From Diphasiastrum complanatum (taxonomy: Eukaryota; Streptophyta; Lycopodiopsida; Lycopodiales; Lycopodiaceae), in the NCBI GenBank assembly GCA_029204225.1, contig CM055113.1, positions 25,354,930 to 25,418,929 on the forward strand: DNA of 64,000 nucleotides. The letters run 5' to 3'. Positions within the stretch are counted from its first letter, which is position 1. Every line of letters begins with the position of its first letter. This document shows positions 39,621 through 51,334 of the stretch, piece by piece. Below the pieces are notes generated by a model. It made no database searches. It was not told the origin of the DNA and was given only the letters and a program-made list of their open reading frames with translations. Both the position numbers and the translations under genes were made by a program.

Positions 39621-40633
39621 ACATCAAACTTAATCGACTCGAAGCTTTGTTACAAACGAGTAACATCCATTCCAAGCAAGCGGTCTGACTTACATCAGAC
39701 TTAACCAACTGAAAGCTTCGTCACGAGTGCTGGAAGCCAACCTGGCGCCACGCCAGACTGGACAGCCATAAACATGTAACATCCACCCAAGCAAGCCATC
39801 CAACTCAGCCGACAGGTTAGAGCCCGTTCCCCAAGAGCTTAACCCATTCACGTTCATGCAAGAAACACTCAGAACCACAAGCCGCGACAGATATGAAAAC
39901 AACCAGTTCCTGGACCAAATGGTCCCAACAGCATATCGCTGGCGCCACGGACCGAATGGTCCCGACGGCATACCGCTGGCGTCCCGGGATACGACCCTCG
40001 GCTATGTGCCAACTTAAAAATTTTGAAAGCGGCCTTACAACTGGCGCTTTTACCGAACACTAAAACCCAGAAGGTAATCAGAGTCAGTTTGAGAAAATTC
40101 CCACTTTATTGATAAATCTGAAAAGGTTACATTTCAAGTGTGTGACCGACCCTAGTCTCCGGGGCGCTAGCATGCCAAGGCGAGAGCCATGACAACATTC
40201 CAGCAAGGGAGGCTGAGACTTGGTTGGAGCTCGCCCTGAGTCGCAACCCGCACTCCCCTATAGTATTGGTGTGATTCGGCACCCCCCCCTCATACCAAGC
40301 ACTCTACCCAAGCTGGTAAAGCACGTTTTTCTCTCTCCAAAATTTTCTCTTTCTAGAAAGTCATTTTATCATCTCTCTGAGCTCTCTGGACTCCGCTAGA
40401 ATCGATCAAAGATTTTCTGCCATAGGAACTTGGCGCCGGCTGGATTCTGGTCACACTGGCGCCGGGAGTAGCGCCGGCGCCGTTGGCGACGGGAGCAGCA
40501 GGAGCGCTGTTGGCGCCGGAGACATAGCTGGCGCCGATGGTGCCGGAAGTAAAGCTTGTAAAGGTAGCTTTACAACAGCGCTGCTGGCGCCAGTGACACC
40601 GGAAGTAAAGCTTGTAAAGGTAGCTTTACAACA
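39621..40633 (-). repeat. GGCGCC-family LTR, truncated, with duplicated U3 edge
   Basis: Matches the family LTR from the ACATCAAACTTAA block to the TTTACAACA end (40633), but its inner end (about 200 bp plus primer site) is lost at the Copia-E junction. The outermost segment is partly duplicated: GTAAAGCTTGTAAAGG...TTTACAACA-type ends occur at about 40575 and again at 40633, separated by GGCGCC-rich sequence. It joins internal sequence (polypurine tract complement) at 40634. Confidence 0.8.
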
Positions 40634-41293
40634 TCCACCCCACCTTTATAAAATCTGATGTCCTCGTCAGATGCCAGATTAAAATAAAGGTGCCTCTCAA
40701 TTAAAATAACTGTACATTTCAGCTACTTGACAGAGTACTCAATTTATTGGCCACTTTTTTTCTAACATTGAAGCTGGCACACCACAAGTCGGACGCTCAA
40801 CTCTTTGTACTAAAAAATTACTTAACTTTAAAATATCACTTTGTCTGGGAAAAGCGTAGGTTTTATATCGCTTTCGTAAAATCCAAGAACCTTATTAATT
40901 GGTGACAGAGGCCTTTCTGTGAAATGTTCGCCCTTGTCGCTTCTGAATTCTGACATTGGAACACCTTTGAGCTCCTGATTTGTCCTTGATGCACTTTCTG
41001 TAGAGCTCCCTGAGGTCCAGATTAAATCAATTCCGCATAGGTATCAGGGCTCCATGAGCCAAAGGATTTATCGTTTGATTGCCCACTTTATGGTCCACTC
41101 CGTGCCTTGTTGCTTCTGCATCTTGATTTCTCTCCTTGTCCCATCCTGATCTTGATACTTTTCATTTTTTGTTCTTTGAGGTAGGCAAAGTTTGATTACT
41201 CCACAATGCACCTCTCACTTAGCTTGAAGTAGCTGTCTTTGAATCAATCCAAATGTAACCATTGACCTCGTGGAGAGCCAAAGGGTCGCACCA
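40634..41293 (-). mobile_element. GGCGCC-family internal fragment
   Basis: The 3' part of the internal region, starting with the polypurine tract complement. At about 41293 (GGGTCGCACCAG) it jumps directly into mid-LTR sequence (CGCGACAGATATGG), an illegitimate junction that removes about 1.6 kb of internal DNA and part of an LTR. Confidence 0.8.
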
Positions 41294-41988
41294 GCGCGAC
41301 AGATATGGAGACAACCAGTTCCTGGACCAAATGGTCCCAATAGCATACCGCTAGCACCACGGACCGAATGGTCTCAATGGCATACTGCTGGCATCCCGGG
41401 ATACGACCCTCAACTATGTGCCAACTTAAAAATTTTGAAGCGGCCTTACAACTGGCGCTTTCACCGAACACTGAAACCCAAAAGGTAATCAGAGTTAGTT
41501 TGAGAAAATTCCCACTTTATTGATAAATCTGAGAAGGTTACATTTCAAGTGTGTGACCGACCCTAGTCTCCGGGGAGGTGGCATGCCAAGGCGAGTGCTA
41601 GGACAACATTCCAGCAAGGGAGGCTGAGACTTGGTTGGAGCACGCCCTGAGTTGCAACCCGCACTCCCCTATAGTATTGGTGGGATTCGGCACCCCTCCT
41701 CATACCAGACACTCTACCCAGGCTGGTAAAGCACGTTTTCTCTCTCTAGATTTTATTGATCCCCAGGCTTCCTTTAATCATGCCTAGATCGTGTGAGGTG
41801 ATTGCGCATCGATCTGAGCTCTCTGGACTTCGCTAGAACCGATTAAAGATTTTTCAGCCATAGGAACTTGGCGCCGGCTGGATTCTGGTCACAGTGGCAC
41901 CAAGAGCAGTAGGGGTGCTGCTGGCGCCGGGGACAATGCTGATGCTAGTGGCCCCAAAAGTAAGGCTTGTAAAGGTAACTTTACAACA
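41294..41988 (-). repeat. GGCGCC-family LTR fragment next to Harbinger copy 2
   Basis: Outer part of an LTR ending TTTACAACA at 41988. The flank TGTATACTATATT equals the flank at 6101 and, inverted, at 57875, so this is a third copy of the same LTR/Harbinger junction. Confidence 0.85.
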
Positions 41989-43160
41989 TGTATACTATAT
42001 TAAATGTAGGAATCACTATGTGAACAAGTCAAGCTACATTGTCGACATCAAATAGAACGTATGTTAAATGACCAAACTGATGAAACTACTATTTAACCTG
42101 CCATCTCGACATGATATTCACCTTATTCAGATCGCTGATTGGGAATATGCCTCCTAGCATACAAGACGGCTGCTAGTTTGTCTCATCGTTGTATCCCAGT
42201 TGATGTTGTTCTATCTGTGCTCACTCGAATGAAGCTTTCCTCATCTGAATTCTCACTCTCAGAAGAACTATCTCCAGTGTGGTCAATATCCTGCATGTGC
42301 TCCTCATCATGTTGTCCTAGAAAAACCTCTCCGTTGGTAGTTCGCAATCTCTGGACTTCATGCAATGCTTTAGAGCTAAAGTTTATGGCCTCCCTTTGTT
42401 GGACATTGCCATGGTTTATGGCCTCAGCCTCAGCCACCCATGTCTCATCAAAACTATCTTTGTGTATGATACATAGATTATGTAGGACGAGGAAGGTTGC
42501 AACCATATCGGGGACATATTGCAGCTTCGTGTCATTTTGCTGGAGCAAAATTCTCCACCTGGAATTTCAACATACCAAATGCTTGCTCAACTGCCATTCT
42601 AGTTCTTGATTGTGCATAATTCCAATTGTACTCAACAATAGACAAACCGTCCTTATGACCTTTAAATGGACTTAGCATCCAATCCCTTGGTGGGTAAGCT
42701 GCATCCCCAACCAAGCAATAGTTCCCTAGTTTTCAAACCAAACACCTCTGGCCAATTTTTGATTGCTTGAAGAAAGACCAATCGTGCATACTACCTGCCC
42801 AACCAACATCAAAATCCAATACTAGACAACGTGTATTCACCACAATTTGCAAAAGAATTGAATGAAACCCTTTTCTATTGTAATAGTCTTGTGGATTTTG
42901 TGTGGGGCCAATTATGGGGATATGGCTCCCATCTATTGCACCCACAACAAAATGAATACCCTTGATGGCTTCAAACTCTGATGCATACTGACTCATGCGA
43001 TTTTCAGATGGCCATTTTATACATAGCGAATGCATGGAGCGCTTCACATTATGGCAAAAATCCAATACGATTTCATGGCAGGTTGATATGCCAACACCAA
43101 AAACATCAGAAATCATTTGCAACGTGTTGCCAACGGCCAACCTTGACAATGGTAAACGAT
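41989..43160 (-). pseudogene. PIF/Harbinger transposase, copy 2, broken
   Basis: The most complete core of the three copies. LSRLAVGNTLQM, AIDGSHIPI (first Asp), DVGWAGSMHDWSFF (second Asp region), then a TGA near 42735, LVGDAAYPPRDW, VEQAFGM (Glu) and LLQQND..LQYVPDM with the Gln codon intact where copies 1 and 3 have a stop. It shares with them an extra base at 42555-42568 that shifts frame before the RWRILL block. It lacks the MNMSTN segment in the C-terminal tail. Upstream of about 43150 it continues into sequence shared with 14300-14600 rather than that of copy 3, so its 5' part is rearranged. Confidence 0.85.
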
Positions 43161-43536
43161 CGTAATGGTGTCTCATGTAAGCGATCAAGTAAGATGTGTT
43201 TTCTTTTGAGTCTATGCACTCATCTTTTTTACTCATGCAATCTGAACATGTAGTGTGGTTTAGAATTTTACCTTCTATACATATGTAGATGCCCAAAGCT
43301 TCCAGCTTCAGTATTTGAATGTACAGTGTGTTGTAGAAGATACCGCTTGTCCAGATAGAAAGAATTATCAAGAAGCTCTTAGGCAAAATCAGGGTATATT
43401 TTTTGACAAATTTTGCCATGTGTGGAATAAAAAAAGCCATCGCTCTGGAATTTCGCATGGCACTGCCACGCATGGCAAATCCCAAAAAAATCATGTCACA
43501 TGAAAATTGGTTAAATAACAACCGTACGTGGCACTT
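43150..43536 (-). repeat. Repeat shared with 14200-14605, left of the solo LTR
   Basis: Reverse complement of the left-side segment, with TGCCACGCATGGCA palindromes at about 43465. An open frame runs from the LTR through here into the transposase, but it is chance read-through. Confidence 0.75.
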
Positions 43537-44774
43537 TGTAGCGCAGGCATCCCAAAGGGAGCCAGGAACCACGACTTAGCTTCCCAGCCTTCAACTCTTG
43601 CCATCCAAACCCACTTGACATACAAGCAGCCAACTCGCCAACAACGATCAGACTTAACCAACTTGAAGTTCCGAAAACCAACATTGAGATCCAACCTGGC
43701 GCCATGCCAGATCGGGGGTCCCGACGTGGGTGACTTCCCTCCAAGCAAGCCGCCCGACATACATCAAACTTAACCAACTCGAAGCTTCGTTACAAACGAG
43801 TAACATCCATTCCAAGCAAGCGGTTTGACTTACATCAGACTTAACCAACTGAAAGCTTCGTCATGAGCGCTAGAAGCCAACCTGGCGCCACGTCATACTG
43901 GACAACCATAAACAGGTAACATCCACCCAAGCAAGCCATCCAACTCAGCCAACAGGTTAGAGCCCGTTCCCCAAGAGCTTAACCCATTCACGTTCATGCA
44001 AGGCACACTCAGAACCACAAGCCGCGACAGATATGGAAACAACCACTTCCTGGACCAAATGGTCGCGACAGCATACCGCTGGCGCCACGGACCGAATGGT
44101 CCCGACGGCATACCGCTGGCGTCCCGGGATACGACCCTCAACTATGTGCCAAGTTAAAAATTTTGAAAGCGACCTTACAGCTGACACTTTTACCGAACCC
44201 TGAAACCCAGAAGGTAATCAGAGTCAGTTTGAGAAAAATCCCACTTTATTGATAAACCTGAGAAGGTTACATTTCAAGTGTGTGACCAACCCTGGTCTCC
44301 GGGGCGCTAGCATGCCAAGGCGAGAGCCATGACAACATTCCAGCAAGGGAGGCTGAGACTTGGTTGGAGCTCACCCTGAGTCGCAACCCGCACTCCCCTA
44401 TAGTATTGGTGTGATTTGGCACCCCCCCCCTCATACCAAGCACTCTACCCAAACTGGTAAAGCACGTTTTTCTCTCTCTAGGATTTTCTCTTTCTAGAAA
44501 GTCATTTTCTCTCTCTAGATTTTATTGATCTCCAGGCTTCCTTTAATCATGCCTAGATCGTGTGAGGTGATTGCACATCGATCTGAGCTCTCTGGACTTC
44601 GCTAGAACCGATCAAAGATTTTCAGCCATAGGAACTTGGCGTCGGCTGGATTCTGGTCACAGTGGCGCCGGGAGCGGCGCCGGCACCGTTGGCGCTGGGA
44701 GCAGCAGGGGCGCTGCTGGCGCCGGGGACATAGCTGGCGCTGGAAGTAAAGCTTGTAAAGGTAGCTTTACAACA
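43537..44774 (-). repeat. Solo LTR, GGCGCC family, with CACTT target duplication
   Basis: Complete 1238-bp LTR (TGTAGCGC...TTTACAACA on the plus strand), flanked by CACTT at 43532-43536 and again at 44775-44779. There is no primer site or polypurine tract on either side, which is the signature of LTR-LTR recombination after insertion. The uninterrupted target is visible near 14198. It carries an expanded GGCGCC block near 44660-44740, making it longer than other copies. Confidence 0.95.
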
Positions 44775-45360
44775 CACTTCCACACGTGGCTGTGCCATGC
44801 CGACATATTTTGGCGCTCATATTTCAAATTTTAGTCTAAAAAAAATTTGCGTGGCAGTGCCACGCAGAATTAAAATTCTTTGGCCGTACGCATGGACCAG
44901 TTTTTTTTTTTTTCGATTTTTTGCCAATTGTTTTTCGCAAATTTTTTTACGTTTGTGGTGGAATGTGCATGTGGACAACGAATGATGGGCTGCCACATAG
45001 CACATGCACATTTCACCGGAGAGAGGAGAGAGAGCGTGCATTCCACCGGAGAGAGAACGTGCATTCCACCGGAGAGAAGAGAGAGAAAGTGAATTCCACC
45101 AGAGAGAGGAGAGAGAATGATAGATTCCTAAGAAAGAGAAAATTGGATGGACATTATGCTCTTGGAGGTGGTCCCAAAATACAAAGCACACCTGAGCACA
45201 AGGCATTACGTGAATGAATTGCATTTGCGACTATTTTTTCAGTGTTAAGGAAAGAGCAAGGGTAGTCTCTTGCAGACGTCTAAGGGTGGTTTCACATGGG
45301 ATGGGGGGTAAGTCCCTTCACCTCTATTCTAGCATTCTGGTTGGCCGAGACATTCCAAAG
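44775..45360. other. Repeat-derived intergenic with a small minisatellite
   Basis: 44775-44880 completes the repeat shared with 14088-14200. At 45010-45115 there are four imperfect copies of a TTCCACCGGAGAGAG-type unit. About 45200-45290 is the inverse of the chitinase upstream segment 15205-15290. No gene. Confidence 0.65.
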
Positions 45361-45375
45361 GGCTCCGATACCACA

Positions 45376-46593
45376 TGTAGCGCAGGCATCCCAAAGGGAG
45401 CCGGGAACCACGACTTAGCTTCCTAGCCTACAACTCTTGCCATCCAAACCCACTTGACATACAAGCAGCCAACTCGCCAACAACGATCACACTCAACCAA
45501 CTTGAAGTTCCGAAAACCAACATTGAGATCCAACCTGGCGCCATGCCAGATCGGGGGTCCCGACGTGGGTGACTTCCCTCCAAGCAAGCCGCCCGACATA
45601 CATCAAACTTAACCAACTCGAAGCTTCGTTACAAACGAGTAACATCCATTCCAAGCAAGCGGTTTGACTTACATCAGACTTAACCAACTGAAAGCTTCGT
45701 CACGAGTGCTAGAAGCCAACCTGGCGCCACCTCATACTGGACAACCATAAACAGGTAACATCCACCCAAGCAAGCCATCCAACTCAGCCGACAGGTTAGA
45801 GCCCGTTCCCCAAGAGCTTAACCCATTCACGTTCATGCAAGGCACACTCAGAACCACAAGCCGCGACAGATATCGAAACAACCAGTTCTTGGACCAAATG
45901 GTCCCGACAGCATACCGCTGGCGCCACGGACCGAATGGTCCCGACGGCATACCGCTGGCGTCCCGAGATACGACCCTCAGCTATGTGCCAAGTTAAAAAT
46001 TTTGAAAGCGGCCTTACAACTGGCGCTTTTACCAAACACTGAAACCCAGAAGGTAATCAGAGTCAGTTTGAGGAAAATCCCACTTTATTGACAAATTTGA
46101 GAAGGTTACATTTCAAGTGTGTGACCGACCCTAGTCTCCGGGGCGCTAGCATGGCAAGGCGAGAGCCATGACAACATTCCAGCAAGGGAGGCTGAGACTT
46201 GGTTGAAGCTCGCCCTGAGTCGCAACCCGCACTCTCCTATAGTATTGGTGTGATTCGGCACCCCCCCTCATACCAAGCACTCTACCCAAACTGGTAAAGC
46301 ACGTTTTTCTCTCTCTAGGATTTTCTCTTTCTAGAAAGTCATTTTCTCTCTCTAGATTTTATTGATCCCCAGGCTTCCTTTAATCATGCCTAGATCGTGT
46401 GAGGTGATTGCACATCGATCTGAGCTCTCTGGACTTTGCTAGAACCGATCAAAGATTTTCAGCCATAGGAACTTGGCGCCGGCTGGATTCTGGTCACAGT
46501 GGCGCCGGGAGCAGCAGGGGCGCTGCTGGCGCCGGGGACATAGCTAGCGCCGATGGCGCCGGAAGTAAAGCTTGTAAAGTTAGCTTTACAACA
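45376..46593 (-). repeat. GGCGCC-family LTR (1218 bp)
   Basis: TG...CA ends at 46593 and 45376 on the minus strand. Primer site (one mismatch, GCTCCGATACCA) at 45362-45373 and polypurine tract complement at 46594. It is therefore the 3' LTR of the internal region to its right and was the 5' LTR of a neighbour whose internal part is deleted almost at the primer site. Confidence 0.88.
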
Positions 46594-48217
46594 TCCACCC
46601 CACCTTTATAAAATCTGATGTCCTCATCAGATGTCAAATTAAAGTAAAGGTGTCTCCCAATTAAAATAACTATACATTTAAGCTACTTGGCACAGTACTC
46701 AATTTACTGGCCACTTTTTATTAACATGGAAGTTGGCACACCACAAGTCGGAGGCTCAGCTCTTTGTACTGAAAAATTACATAACTTGAAAATATATCTT
46801 TGTTTGGGAAAAGCGTAGATTTGATATTGCTTTCGTAAAACCCGAGAACCTTATTAACTGGTGACAGAGGTCTTTTTTTGAAATGTTCGCCCCTGTCGCT
46901 TCTGACTTTCGACTTTGGAACTCCTTTGAGCTCCTGATTTGTCCTTGATGCACTTTGTGTTGAGCTCCCTGAGCTCCAGATTTGTTCAGTTCCGCACAAG
47001 TATCAAGGCTCCCTGAGCCGAAGGATTTATCGTTTGATTGTACACTTTACGGTCCACTTCGTGCCTTGTTGCTTCTGCACCTTGATTTCTCTCCTTGTCC
47101 CAGCCTGATCTTGATACTTTTCCATCTTGGCTCTTTAAGGTAGGCAAAGATTGAGTACTCCGCAATGCACCTCTCACTTAGCTTGAAGTAGCTCTTTGAA
47201 TCAGCCCAAATGTAACCATTGACCTCGTGGAAAGCCAAAGGGTCGCACCAGTTTGATCCGCATCCGAACTATCTCTTCGCGTTTGTTTGAAGCACCATGT
47301 CCGTCGCGCAAAACTTGACTTTCACAATTCCATCACTGGTCAGTTGCCTCACAGTCAAAACAAGAAGTGTACATCGAGCTTGGCTTCAAGTAGCTCTCTT
47401 TGAATCAGACACATGCACCCAGAGTTTGCACTAGTCCGATCTCAACGCGAACTGTCCCTTAGCGTCCGTTCGAAATACCAAGTCTCTCATGCAAGACTCA
47501 ACTTTCTCAGTTCCTTCATTGATCAGCTGCCTTACACGTAACACAAGCCAGCGTACTCATATGTTTCCTCATCATTGCTGGTCCAGAGAAAGCCTATAAC
47601 AAACTTTCCTTTCCACAACAAAAACTTGTCAACTTATTAGGTCCAAAGTTCGCCAGTCTCCTCGTGTGAGTATGGCTAGGTCACCTTGAATTTGCCCCCA
47701 TTCTGATCAACTTTATTTCAAAATTTGCCCCAAGAGAGAGGTGTGTGTGATAGTTCCCCTCCACTTAATAAATCAGCTAATCGGACTTTAGAGTAGAGTT
47801 CTTCGGACAAAAAGCCTTTCCAACACTTTGCTTCCCATCTGCTAGGATTATGGCTCGATCCAACTTGTTGCCAATCTCTGAAGAGGATCCTAGTCTTTTC
47901 CCCTTTGAGGAAAAACCCAACTGATACTGGATATCACCCATGCTCAGTGAGTTTCAGTTCCGAAGGTGGCCGTCCCAAAATGAAGACCAACTGCTCCATA
48001 GAAGATCTCCCCTGAAATTGCCCTTTCCAACTTTTGACTTCCTGCTTGCGTCTGGTGGGCGTTGTCGCAAATGAAACTAACCCAAGAAATAGGCTAGCCA
48101 TCCATCCTTTGCAAACATTGAGTCGTTTCGTTGTCGTTCACGTGTGAGTACTTGAACTGCAAATCCACCCCACAGATTCTGTAGTCCTCTTTGTTTGATG
48201 GTATCAGCCTTCTTGGT
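46594..48217 (-). mobile_element. GGCGCC-family internal region, truncated
   Basis: Polypurine-tract side of the internal region, closely matching 2573-4200. It stops at about 48217 (TGATGGTATCAGCCTTC), where it meets the Harbinger-associated right arm. This is the inner breakpoint of the right arm. Confidence 0.85.
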
Positions 48218-48600
48218 TCTATAAGCTTGGGGTTATAATTAACATCCTTTGCCAGAGACATTCTGTAAGAGAGCTTCACAAGTGTGATGCCCTTGACAAC
48301 TGGGAAGGCACTGTCAGAAATCTCAGCCCTCAAACTTTTCTGAATTTCAATGCCCTTGCCCTCAGCCTGACATTTATGTTGTGTGCATCAAAGTTTATGT
48401 TGTCATGACTTACATGCATGTATGTGCTGAGAAAACAATTATTGCTTGGGTGGACTTCATGTTTTGGTTTTTAATATTGTGGATGTTCAGGGTTACAAAT
48501 TTGTAAACAATCTACCATTAATTAGCAATAGTTTATGTCCATATTTGCTCAAGAGTGCTTGATACTGAATGTTTACAATATGGATGTTGACATTTGTAGG
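48218..48600 (+). repeat. Inner end of right inverted-duplication arm
   Basis: Reverse-complement match to 13170-13548, non-coding, AT-rich. It leads to a possible splice acceptor (TTTGTAG) at about 48600. Confidence 0.7.
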
Positions 48601-49500
48601 TTCACACGACTACTTGTTGGACATGGCGTCTAGATTTGTTCCGTATAGGCCTTTTGACGATTGTAGTGAGCAACAAGATGGAACCAACATACTTTGGATG
48701 ACTCGGAATACGTTCCATCCACACAATCCACACAATTGCAAAAATTCGCATTACGATGAACTGTGGCCAAAAGAACTTTTCCAAGGCTACATATAGATTT
48801 TAATTCGCAACAGGTCAATGAGCCACAAGCAGAAACACAATCAAACATGAAAAGGGGTAGGGTGATTTCCTCTGAAGACATTGCTCATGTATCCAGTAGG
48901 AAGAAGGGGAAAAGGTGGATGGAGCACTGGGTTGTGAATCTCATTCACGTTCGGGGACAAATGCAAGAAGAGTTTCTGAAGCCACCAAAACAAGGCATTG
49001 ATGTTTGGCACAAATTGTTCGTACAACTTTGCTCAACTTGCCCCGACTTTGATAAAGATGTTGAAGCTTGTCAAAAAAAATGGAAGACGATTTACAAAGA
49101 ATACAAGGAAGACAAATTGGCTAATAGTATTTCCGAAAACGAAAGATCCACAAAATGTAAGCACTTCGACATTATTGATCAATATATGCACAACAGAGCA
49201 CATGTCGTGTGCCATGCACATGTTAGTTCTATTGATGTGGAGGAAGAAGTCGAAATGGAAACCAATAATGAGGGTCTTCCATCAGGGAAACCAAGTGATG
49301 AACCTGTGGGCATAGAGAGGCGGGTGGACAAGAGCAAAATAGCAAATGAAAAAATGAGGGACAAACGCTCCTTGGAGAATATCGAAGATGCAATAGTCAA
49401 CTTGGCCAACAGAGAAGGAAAAAGTAGCAAGAGAATTTGAACAGGCTAGACTGGATGTTTTGAAGGAGCTCAAAGATGTTATTTGTAGTTTTATGAAGCA
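48601..49500 (+). pseudogene. Trihelix/Myb-SANT-like protein gene, right copy
   Basis: Encodes MKRGRVISSEDIAHVSS, the KGKRWMEHW...LIHVRGQM first helix, VWHKLFVQLC, and C.KKWKTIYKEYKEDK third helix, then an acidic/Lys-rich coiled-coil-like tail. Open from 48763 to 49440. Relative to the left copy, about 8-10 bp are lost near 49412, so the last part of the tail (to about 49507) is out of frame. An upstream segment (48601-48796, PYRPFDDCSEQQ) may be an earlier exon. It sits on the same strand as, and 5' of, the transposase at 50368-57741, as expected for a two-gene PIF/Harbinger element. A host transcription factor fragment is the alternative. Confidence 0.7.
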
Positions 49501-49822
49501 TGCATAGAGAGTTTTTTGTTTGTTTGGTATAAATTATATTTATGTTCTCATTGATGGAGTAGACATGATGTAGTTAGAAAGTTGGTTGGAGTTTTATGCA
49601 ACAGGTTTAGAAATATTCATGCTTTATTGTGCCTGGATTAGTGTATGAACTATTTGGAAACTGTTTGTGTATCCTCTATTGTTAGAGTGAAGATGAAGTG
49701 ATTGGAAAGTTCACATGGCCATGGTATTGTTGACGTTGTTAACATCTTTCTATATTCAAATGCTTGGTGTTTCATATCGTGCTTTATATGAATGATATGG
49801 AGAGATATATTGGTAACTTGTA

Positions 49823-49943
<121 letters not shown>

Positions 49944-50119
49944 CGGCATGCTTGATTGTTGTTTGGACGGTTTTGTTGCAATATAAGAGTTGTAGATAAA
50001 GAGAATTTGGTAGGTTGGATATGCACTTTTTTAAGTGGTATGAACTGTAACAACCAATCCAAAGCAAGCATTTTTGTAGAACAAGTGTTTTTGATGGTTG
50101 AGCATCCATTTCTCAGTCA

Positions 50120-50125
<6 letters not shown>

Positions 50126-50181
<56 letters not shown>
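50126..50181. repeat. (GA)n microsatellite, about 56 bp
   Basis: Counterpart of the 38-bp CT run at 11751-11788 in the left arm. Confidence 0.95.
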
Positions 50182-50183
<2 letters not shown>

Positions 50184-50579
50184 ACGTGTTACGTGTGTGT
50201 GCATTAGTGCTTGGAAACATAACTCATGTGCAAGTAGAGAGAGATAATTTAGCAAAATGGTATTGGTTGTGCTTCCATTCTGCTATACTACTAGTGTTTC
50301 CATACAATGCTTACCTATTCAATGTCTGAATTGATGTATGTTGTTCCATGTAGCTCCAAAATAGTGGATGTTGCCAGGAGAAGACAAAATGACATGTGTG
50401 TTGTTGTGTTGGGTTTTTCTAAATGTGGCTGAGGCTTGTTCCAAGGTAAGAATTGTTAGCCATTCCAAAAGGATACGATTGTATACGTGTTGGAGATATT
50501 TTGCTCAATGCCCAGTCGAAAAGGCTGTAAAAGAGCTACCTGGAAGCATGAACGGTTCCAAGGCTTTGTCGAACTTCAT

Positions 50580-51316
50580 TGTTGAATTTCACACATGTGG
50601 ATTGTCCACAACATGTACTTGTGATCTCCTAAGGTGTGTAGATGCACCAAGATCAAGACTAGATTGAGATTCAAAATCAATCTTAGATCCTATGGCAAAA
50701 ACACACTACTACATGCATTCAATCACTTCGAACTCTCACTCACATGTGTGAGAAGTATTCAAAAAATAATCTAAGTAAAAACAAGCTGCTCTCCTTGGAT
50801 AGAGAGAGAAAATGCATCATGAGCTCTCGGGTAGAGAGAGAAAGCTAGAAATCCAATAACTCACAAAATCCATGAAATCACCAAAGCAATAAGATTCAAA
50901 ATGAGGAGTACAATGATACAAGTAGGTCCATGAGCTACCACTATGCTTAACTATGATTGGACCATATTTTGTCACCTCTTGATCCTATTGGATCATTGAT
51001 TCATGCACCTCTTAATTCTATTGGACTATATTCAAGCACACCTCAATTTCCTATTGGACCTCACAAGGTTCCACCTATAAATCCTATTGGACCTCGTGGA
51101 ATTTATCAAACAAAAGCTTTACACTTGTCTACACTCTAATTGGCACGTGTTTAGCCTCTTACTCTATTTTGGCTCAATAGTGGCATTACAAGTGGAAATG
51201 CATAATTTGCCATCTATGCCAAATTTATTCCTATCAACATCCTACACCTAGATGCTTGATGTAAAAAACATAAGACCCCTATATCTAACATAGATAATCT
51301 TTTTCAATTCTTCACA
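50580..51316 (-). repeat. Copia-A 3' LTR, right copy
   Basis: 737 bp, TGTTGAATTTC...TTCACA on the plus strand. The polypurine tract complement CTCCTCCT is at 51317-51324. Confidence 0.93.
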
Positions 51317-51334
51317 CTCCTCCTAAAAAATTAT

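Noticed and set aside
42733..43572. 279-residue ORF fusing LTR-edge sequence to the Harbinger core
   Set aside because: The N-terminal 90 residues are translated non-coding repeat and the solo LTR end. Only the DDE part is genuine.
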